A stretch of 9,807 nucleotides of DNA from Methyloprofundus sp. (GTDB lineage: Bacteria > Pseudomonadota > Gammaproteobacteria > Methylococcales > Methylomonadaceae), in assembly GCA_030619185.1 (NCBI GenBank), contig JAUXBW010000063.1, positions 1 through 9,807 of the forward strand. Reading direction: 5' to 3'. Below are positions 4,365 through 9,807 of this stretch, piece after piece (position 1 is the stretch's first letter; every line of letters begins with the position of its first letter). A model generated the notes under the pieces. The model had not been told where the DNA came from. It was given only the letters and a program-made list of their open reading frames with translations, and did not search any database. A program made the position numbers and the translations under genes.

Positions 4365-7019
4365 ATGAGCAACCACCACAAATCAGAAACCAAGCCAGAA
4401 ACTATCTACCTAAAAGATTACCAGGCACCCAAGTATTTAATTGAAACTGTCGATTTAAATTTCATTCTTGAAGCTGAGTATACGCGTGTTGTCTCCCGGC
4501 TAACGGTTACACATAATCCGGATAATAATGCTAAACAGGCCGCATTAGAGTTACTAGGTGAAGACCTTACTCTTATCAGTATTGCTTTAGACGGCGTACC
4601 ACTGACAGAACACGACTACAAGCTAAGTAATGAGTCACTGATCATTGCCGATGTACCGCAAAATACTACCTTTACCCTGGCAATAGAAAATACCATTAAC
4701 CCAAAAACTAATAGTGCTTTGGAGGGTTTGTTTGTTTCTAATGATATGTTGTGTACTCAATGTGAGGCTCAGGGCTTTCGAAAAATCACCTATTTCCTGG
4801 ATAGACCCGATGTCATGGCTCGTTTTACCACGACATTGATTGCGGACAAAACGCTGTATCCTGTTCTATTGTCAAATGGTAATAAGGTCGCCCATGGAGA
4901 GTTAATCGATAATCGCCACTGGGTCAGCTGGGAAGACCCGTTTAAAAAGCCGTGTTATTTATTTGCCCTGGTCGCTGGACAACTTGAGTGTATAGAAGAT
5001 CACTACACCACCATGAGCGGTCGGGATATTACCCTGCAAATTTTTGTCGAAGCACATGATGTCGATAAATGTGCGCATGCCATGCAGTCATTAAAAAATG
5101 CCATGCGTTGGGATGAACAGGTATACCAACGTGAATATGATTTAGACTTATATATGATCGTTGCAGTGGGACATTTCAATATGGGGGCCATGGAAAATAA
5201 AGGGCTCAATATTTTTAATACCAAATTTGTCCTGGCCCGCCCTGATACTGCGACTGATATGGATTACGAACATATCGAAGGAGTAATAGGCCATGAGTAT
5301 TTTCATAACTGGACGGGTAACCGTATTACTTGCCGCGATTGGTTTCAACTCAGCCTGAAAGAAGGTTTTACGGTATTCCGTGATCAGGAATTTACCGCTG
5401 ACCAGACCTCCAGAGCCGTTAAACGTATTGATGATGTCAATGCGCTACGTACCCGTCAATTCGCTGAAGATGCAGGCCCTTTAGCACACCCGATTCGCCC
5501 GGAAGCCTATATAGAAATCAATAATTTCTATACGTTGACAGTGTATGAAAAAGGTGCAGAGGTAGTACGCATGTTACGCACCTTATTAGGTGCCGAAGAT
5601 TTCTATAAAGGTGCTGATTTGTATTTTCAACGTCATGATGGACAAGCGGTCACCTGCGAGCATTTTGTGCAGGCCATGGAAGATGCTGCGGATAAGGATT
5701 TAACTCGGTTTAGGCGTTGGTATGCTCAAGCGGGAACACCGAGCATTAAAGTTGAGCAGGTTTATGATGCCGAGCAGCAATCCTTGACACTCACTTTAAA
5801 GCAGACGATACCAGGTCAGGCCAATACAGCGGCTTTACTTATTCCTATTAAAGTCGCGTTATTTGCTGCAGATGGAACCACTATTTATGCGTCTGTTGCT
5901 GATGTAGTGAGCAACAGTAATGAATTTATACTGGAGCTTAGCGAACAGACGCAAAGCTTTGTCTTTAACAATGTAAGTAACACTCCCATCCTGTCGGTTT
6001 TACGTGACTTTTCTGCACCCGTTAAAATAGAAATGACTAGGCCTTTAACTGAGCTTGCCTTTTTATTACAACATGATAATGATAGTTTTAATCGCTGGGA
6101 AGCGGGGCAGCAATTAACGGCAAGTATTATTTTTGAGCTTATTGCTGCAATTCAACAAGGGCAAAGCTTAACTATCCCAGATATATTAATTGATAGCTTT
6201 AAAGCGATTCTTGAGCAACCCTGGACCGATCTTTCTTATTTGGCCTGCCTACTTTCTTTACCCGCAGAAAATTATCTGGCTGAACAAATGTCTGTTGTCG
6301 ATGTTGATGCAATTCACCAGGCAAGACAGCTAGTTAAGCGTAATCTGGCGGAGCAACTTCATGAACAAATAACGGCTCTTTATCAACAAAACCATCAAGC
6401 TGAAAGTGGAGAACTTAACTCAACAGCGATAGGCAAACGTAGAATAAAAAATCTGTGTCTGGATTATTTAAGCCAATTAAATACAGATAACAGCCACCAG
6501 TTAGCCAATGATCAATTTGCCAGCGCAAAAACCATGACCGACCAGATAGCCGCACTGGGCGCAATTATAAACACTGATAATCCTGAGAAAACGGCTTGTT
6601 TAGATCAGTTTTATCAACAATGGTCTGCAGAAGCATTGGTCATTGATAAATGGTTTAGTTTACAAGCTTCAAGCTCACAGCCCGATACCTTTACTGTTGT
6701 GCAATCTCTATTAAAACATGCCGCATTTGATCTTAAAAATCCAAACCGGGTACGCTCTTTAGTGGGGGCTTTTAGTCAGGCTAACCCCATTCATTATCAT
6801 GCTAAAAATGGTCAGGGCTATCAATTTTTGGCCGATCAAGTGATTGCTTTAAATAGCCTTAATCCGCAAGTTGCCTCACGTATGGTCAGTGCTTTAACAC
6901 AGTGGCGCAGATTTGATAAACAGCGACAAGACCTAATGAAGCAGCAGTTAGAGCGCATTATTAATACAGAAAATATTTCTAAAGATGTCTTTGAAATTGC
7001 CAGTAAAAGCCTTACTTAG
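4365..7019 (+). CDS. pepN: Aminopeptidase N, M1 family zinc metallopeptidase
   Basis: The product has 884 residues, close to E. coli PepN (870). This cytosolic enzyme removes N-terminal residues from peptides and completes protein breakdown. The exopeptidase motif GAMEN is at 274-278. The zinc site HEYFHN has His310, catalytic Glu311 and His314, with the third ligand Glu333 in LKEGFTVFRDQEF. Tyr394 in VYEKGAEV matches the transition-state tyrosine Y381 of E. coli; the offset of 13 residues is constant across these sites. Domain order is an N-terminal beta domain (about 1-205), a catalytic domain (206-455), a small beta domain (about 456-555) and a helical C-terminal domain to the end. No signal peptide is seen. 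The ATG has only a weak upstream AAGAA. It lies 45 bp after the DUF423 gene with no clear terminator between. The 73 bp downstream hold only a weak bulged stem and T-rich DNA. Confidence 0.97.
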   Translation: MSNHHKSETKPETIYLKDYQAPKYLIETVDLNFILEAEYTRVVSRLTVTHNPDNNAKQAALELLGEDLTLISIALDGVPLTEHDYKLSNESLIIADVPQNTTFTLAIENTINPKTNSALEGLFVSNDMLCTQCEAQGFRKITYFLDRPDVMARFTTTLIADKTLYPVLLSNGNKVAHGELIDNRHWVSWEDPFKKPCYLFALVAGQLECIEDHYTTMSGRDITLQIFVEAHDVDKCAHAMQSLKNAMRWDEQVYQREYDLDLYMIVAVGHFNMGAMENKGLNIFNTKFVLARPDTATDMDYEHIEGVIGHEYFHNWTGNRITCRDWFQLSLKEGFTVFRDQEFTADQTSRAVKRIDDVNALRTRQFAEDAGPLAHPIRPEAYIEINNFYTLTVYEKGAEVVRMLRTLLGAEDFYKGADLYFQRHDGQAVTCEHFVQAMEDAADKDLTRFRRWYAQAGTPSIKVEQVYDAEQQSLTLTLKQTIPGQANTAALLIPIKVALFAADGTTIYASVADVVSNSNEFILELSEQTQSFVFNNVSNTPILSVLRDFSAPVKIEMTRPLTELAFLLQHDNDSFNRWEAGQQLTASIIFELIAAIQQGQSLTIPDILIDSFKAILEQPWTDLSYLACLLSLPAENYLAEQMSVVDVDAIHQARQLVKRNLAEQLHEQITALYQQNHQAESGELNSTAIGKRRIKNLCLDYLSQLNTDNSHQLANDQFASAKTMTDQIAALGAIINTDNPEKTACLDQFYQQWSAEALVIDKWFSLQASSSQPDTFTVVQSLLKHAAFDLKNPNRVRSLVGAFSQANPIHYHAKNGQGYQFLADQVIALNSLNPQVASRMVSALTQWRRFDKQRQDLMKQQLERIINTENISKDVFEIASKSLT

Positions 7020-7092
7020 ATTTAATTTGGCATTAGCGATTTAACAATAAGCGAGGCTCTGGAATGCTAGCTTTATTATTTGCTTTTTGTCA

Positions 7093-7530
7093 CTATACAA
7101 GATCAATACATTCTCCGTTTTTGACTATACCTTGCTTTCCATCAATTATGCATGCATCCTTGTCTTTTTTGCAACTACCATTGATTACAGTGCCCATGAA
7201 AATTTGAGTGGTCGTACAATCATTACAATGCTCCATCCCTTCTTTAAAGGTAACATCGACTAAATTAGAAACATCTTCGATGATTTCACACTCTTCACCT
7301 TCAATAAGATTTGCAGGGCAATTGTCGCTTCCAGAAGGAGTAGCATAATCTAATCTGAAATTTTTTGAACTGCCTAATTGTTGAAACCAGGCACTCCAAT
7401 AGCCGAAGCCTTCACTGACCAGAATACATTCAGCGGCAAGCTCTCCTTTTTTCATATTAAAGGTAGTTTCTTTAGCATTTACGGAACTTAATGATATTGA
7501 TACAAATAATACGATTAATGTTAATTTCAT
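7093..7530 (-). CDS. Secreted cysteine-rich protein of unknown function
   Basis: The protein has 145 residues. The N-terminus is a classical Sec signal peptide: MKLT, a hydrophobic core LIVLFVSISLSS, then VNA before Lys20, so cleavage after Ala19 is likely. No lipobox cysteine is present. The mature part of about 126 residues is acidic in the middle (GEECEIIEDVSN) and has exactly eight cysteines, at 35, 71, 81, 102, 105, 120, 127 and 141. The even number after export suggests up to four disulfides. C102 and C105 form a CNDC pair. I do not recognise a family. A weak Shine-Dalgarno (TTAGGT) lies 8 nt before the ATG. The gene converges on pepN and lies downstream of the mutase on the same strand, but a terminator at 7620-7640 separates them. 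Signal peptide and cysteine pattern make it a credible real gene. Confidence 0.75.
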   Translation of the reverse strand: MKLTLIVLFVSISLSSVNAKETTFNMKKGELAAECILVSEGFGYWSAWFQQLGSSKNFRLDYATPSGSDNCPANLIEGEECEIIEDVSNLVDVTFKEGMEHCNDCTTTQIFMGTVINGSCKKDKDACIIDGKQGIVKNGECIDLV

Positions 7531-7619
7531 TTTAAATACCTAATAGTTTAATTATTGTCAATATTCTATTCCCTTTATTTTTTTAACAGAGATAGCAGCA
7601 TAGCTGAGTACTCCATTAC

Positions 7620-7640
7620 AAAAAAGGGCTACACATGCCC
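7620..7640 (-). terminator. Terminator of the methylmalonyl-CoA mutase gene
   Basis: On the minus strand GGGC-ATGTGTA-GCCC (7640 to 7626) is followed at once by six T (7625-7620), starting 4 nt past the mutase stop. The stem is only four G:C pairs but the T-run is good. A second dyad, GCTATT-G-AATAGC, spans the stop codon just before it. Confidence 0.5.
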
Positions 7641-7644
7641 AAGG

Positions 7645-9741
7645 CTATTCAATAGCAAACAAAATCTTTGTAGTAGCGTCCAGAATATTTGTTCCGGGAC
7701 CAAAAATAGCCACAACGCCTATCTCATCGAGATAGTCATAGTCCTGATGAGGAATGACACCGCCTACGGTAACCTTGATGTTAGGGTTTCCCTGTTTCTT
7801 GAGTTCCTCGATAAGCAAGGGGACTAATGTTTTATGCCCCGCCGCAAGCGAAGAGACACCTATGACATTGACCTGGTTCTCTATCGCCAGTTTGGCCGCT
7901 TCCTCCGGAGTCTGGAACATGGGGCTAATCACGACATCGAAGCCTAGGTCAGAAAGGGCAGATGAAACAACTTTCAAGCCTCTATCATGTCCATCCTGGC
8001 CCATTTTTAAGCTAAAAATACGCGGTTTGCGCCCGGTTTTTTCAGTAAACGCCGCCACGCGTTTTTTTACAGCCAGAAAGCGCTCATCCTCACCATATAC
8101 TGAAGCGTATACATTGGAAATAATTTCCGCTTTGGTCGCATATCGACCGAATACTTTTTCTATTGCATCAGAAATTTCACCTACGGTTGCCCGGAGACGT
8201 ATCGCTTCAATGGCGGCAGCCAACAAATTTCCGTCGGACTCAGCCACTTGTATGATATTGTCCAGAGTTTTCTGCACAGCGAAATTATTACGGCTTGCCT
8301 TAATATCTTTTAGCATCGCGATTTGATGCTCTCGTGCATGACTGGACACTTCACGCACGGGTATGTCATCCTCTTCAGCTACTCTGTATTTGTTTTCGCC
8401 TACAATAACATCTTGAGCAAGTTCAATGCGTGCCTGTGTTCTGACTGCAGCTTCCTCAATGCGCCGTTGCGGAATACCCATAGAAATGGCCTTAGCCATA
8501 CCACCGACTGCCGCTATTTCCTTCATAACCTCCCGTGCCCCATTAATAATTGAAGCGGTGAGAGATTCTAAATAATACGAACCGGCAAGCGGATCGATCA
8601 CTCTACAAATTTGAGATTCCTGCTGCACAATAAGCTGGGTATTGCGGGCAATCCGCTCGGACAGCTCGGTCGGCAGCCCTACGGCCTCATCGTATGCGTT
8701 GGTATGCAGCGATTGTGTTTCACCCAGGACCGCAGACATACATTCAATGGTGGTGCGGATTATGTTGTTGTACGGATCGTGCTCGGTCAGACTCCAGCCT
8801 GATGTTTGGCAGTGCGTGCGCAGTATTCGTGATTTTTCATTTTGCGGATTAAACTGTAAAACTTCTTCACTCCATAAAAAGCGGGCAGCACGTAGCATAG
8901 CGATATGCATAAAGAAATCCATGCCTATGCCAAAGAAAAAGGAGAGTCGAGGCGCAAAATCATCGATATGCAAGCCACTCTGAATAGCCGCCCTCACATA
9001 TTCCAAACCATCGGCAATGGTGTAAGCGGTTTGCAATACGCAATTTGCACCCGCTTCAGCGATATGATAGCCGCTGATGCTGACGGTATTAAAATTCGGC
9101 ATGTTTTCCGAGCAATAACTAATAATGTCGGAAATGATCCGCATTGACGGTTCAGGCGGGTAAATATAGGTATTGCGGCACAGGTATTCTTTTAGAATAT
9201 CGTTTTGAATCGTGCCTGAAAGTTGCTCCGGCTTAACCCCTTGCTCTTCTGCCGCAACTATGAAACTAGCCATAACCGGAATAACTGCGCCATTCATGGT
9301 CATCGAAACAGACATCTTATCCAGCGGAATGCCATCAAATAGGATTGTCATGTCTTCCACTGTGTCAATAGCAACGCCTGCCTTACCTACGTCACCGTGC
9401 ACACGCGGATTATCTGAGTCGTAGCCTCGATGTGTTGCCAGGTCAAAAGCAATAGAGAGCCCCTTCTGTCCACCAGCTATATTTTTTCTGTAAAAAGCAT
9501 TGGATTCTTTTGCCGTAGAAAAACCGGTGTATTGTCGGATAGTCCACGGTTTTCCAGGGTACATTGAGGCATAAGGACCACGCACAAAAGGAGGTTCCCC
9601 CGGGAGCGAATATAAATGTTCTAGTCCCTCCAAATCCTCTTGCGTATATAATGGCTTTACTTTAATGCCTTCGGGGCTTTCCCAGTCTAGAGTCTCAAAT
9701 GGCAGCAATAATCTGCCAAAACAATTCCCTATATAAAACAA
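7645..9741 (-). CDS. Methylmalonyl-CoA mutase, fused catalytic and B12-binding domains; non-ATG start
   Basis: Adenosylcobalamin enzyme interconverting (R)-methylmalonyl-CoA and succinyl-CoA. The 698 residues read along E. coli ScpA (714) from [11 protein letters not shown] to the end. The catalytic barrel is at about 22-545 and the B12-binding domain at about 570-698. Numbering the P. shermanii enzyme from memory, Tyr71, Thr177, Gln179, Arg189 and His226 match its Y89, T195, Q197, R207 and H244. Lys579, Asp583 and the cobalt ligand His585 in DGHDRG match K604, D608 and H610. Tyr71 and Arg189 fit methylmalonyl-CoA mutase; isobutyryl-CoA mutases have Phe and Gln there. The frame opens just after TAG (9744-9742) at TTG 9741; the first in-frame ATG is at codon 60, inside conserved sequence. 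About 12 residues of the usual N-terminal helix are missing. The true start is unsure. No small subunit, MeaB chaperone or epimerase gene is in the window. Confidence 0.93.
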   Translation of the reverse strand: MFYIGNCFGRLLLPFETLDWESPEGIKVKPLYTQEDLEGLEHLYSLPGEPPFVRGPYASMYPGKPWTIRQYTGFSTAKESNAFYRKNIAGGQKGLSIAFDLATHRGYDSDNPRVHGDVGKAGVAIDTVEDMTILFDGIPLDKMSVSMTMNGAVIPVMASFIVAAEEQGVKPEQLSGTIQNDILKEYLCRNTYIYPPEPSMRIISDIISYCSENMPNFNTVSISGYHIAEAGANCVLQTAYTIADGLEYVRAAIQSGLHIDDFAPRLSFFFGIGMDFFMHIAMLRAARFLWSEEVLQFNPQNEKSRILRTHCQTSGWSLTEHDPYNNIIRTTIECMSAVLGETQSLHTNAYDEAVGLPTELSERIARNTQLIVQQESQICRVIDPLAGSYYLESLTASIINGAREVMKEIAAVGGMAKAISMGIPQRRIEEAAVRTQARIELAQDVIVGENKYRVAEEDDIPVREVSSHAREHQIAMLKDIKASRNNFAVQKTLDNIIQVAESDGNLLAAAIEAIRLRATVGEISDAIEKVFGRYATKAEIISNVYASVYGEDERFLAVKKRVAAFTEKTGRKPRIFSLKMGQDGHDRGLKVVSSALSDLGFDVVISPMFQTPEEAAKLAIENQVNVIGVSSLAAGHKTLVPLLIEELKKQGNPNIKVTVGGVIPHQDYDYLDEIGVVAIFGPGTNILDATTKILFAIE

Positions 9742-9753
9742 CTATATAGAGGC

Positions 9754-9783
9754 ATTAATGAAAATCAGTTTTCGCGAAGTCAA
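9754..9783 (-). promoter_or_regulatory. Candidate promoter for the methylmalonyl-CoA mutase gene
   Basis: On the minus strand TTGACT (9783 to 9778) matches five of six -35 bases. CATTAAT follows at 17-18 bp (9760 to 9754) as a mediocre -10. Transcription would start near 9747, only about 6 nt before the TTG at 9741. If both are right the mRNA is almost leaderless, which agrees with the absence of a Shine-Dalgarno sequence. Confidence 0.35.
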
Positions 9784-9807
9784 TTAGTCCTAGACAAACC
9801 TATCCAA

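Noticed and set aside
7531..7560. A perfect -35 box TTGACA on the minus strand before the eight-Cys gene.
   Set aside because: The matching -10 position (TATTTA at 17 bp) falls directly against the ATG, so the transcript would start inside the coding region. No better -10 is placed correctly.
7754..8326. A 190-codon plus-strand reading frame.
   Set aside because: It is the antisense shadow of the strongly conserved mutase gene. Its translation is a low-complexity Ser/Ala/Arg-rich sequence with no recognisable domain.
7645..9741. Isobutyryl-CoA or another acyl-CoA mutase instead of methylmalonyl-CoA mutase.
   Set aside because: Tyr71 and Arg189 at the substrate carboxylate-binding positions are those of methylmalonyl-CoA mutase, and catalytic and B12 domains are fused in the usual way.

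Overview
The window looks like chromosomal housekeeping DNA of a gammaproteobacterium. The evidence is protein similarity recognised by eye: the Rnf/Rsx subunits, MoaB, aminopeptidase N and methylmalonyl-CoA mutase all read closely along the E. coli versions I remember. The DNA is moderately AT-rich. I cannot name the genus. I see no transposase, integrase, CRISPR array, phage gene, rRNA or tRNA.

Layout. Positions 3-125 (+) carry the 3' end of an unrecognised gene, convergent with a doubtful 77-codon ORF at 172-405 (-). A compact 61-nt palindromic element (427-487) then sits against the 3' end of a minus-strand gene block, rsxD-rsxG-rsxE (2738 down to 493). This block encodes the membrane and flavin half of the Rnf/Rsx ion-coupled electron transport complex. 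A 142-bp divergent intergenic region follows, with candidate back-to-back extended -10 promoters and a perfect dyad. It leads to a small membrane protein with PLDc_N and SHOCT domains (2881-3255, +). After a hairpin-rich leader comes a plus-strand run of moaB, a DUF423 membrane protein and pepN (3412-7019). The last part is on the minus strand: a small secreted eight-cysteine protein of unknown function (7093-7530) and a nearly full-length methylmalonyl-CoA mutase (7645-9741) whose 5' end has no ATG.

How the genes relate. RsxD, RsxG and RsxE are three subunits of one complex, and their coding regions overlap or abut, so they are surely co-transcribed. The usual partners RsxA, RsxB and RsxC are not next to them and must be encoded elsewhere if the complex is functional. 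MoaB belongs to molybdenum cofactor synthesis. PepN is a cytosolic peptidase, and the mutase interconverts methylmalonyl-CoA and succinyl-CoA. No single pathway joins these last genes. I do not see a clearly new multi-gene system. The points most worth a second look are the palindromic element, the split Rnf locus, the odd 5' end of the mutase gene and the orphan cysteine-rich secreted protein.
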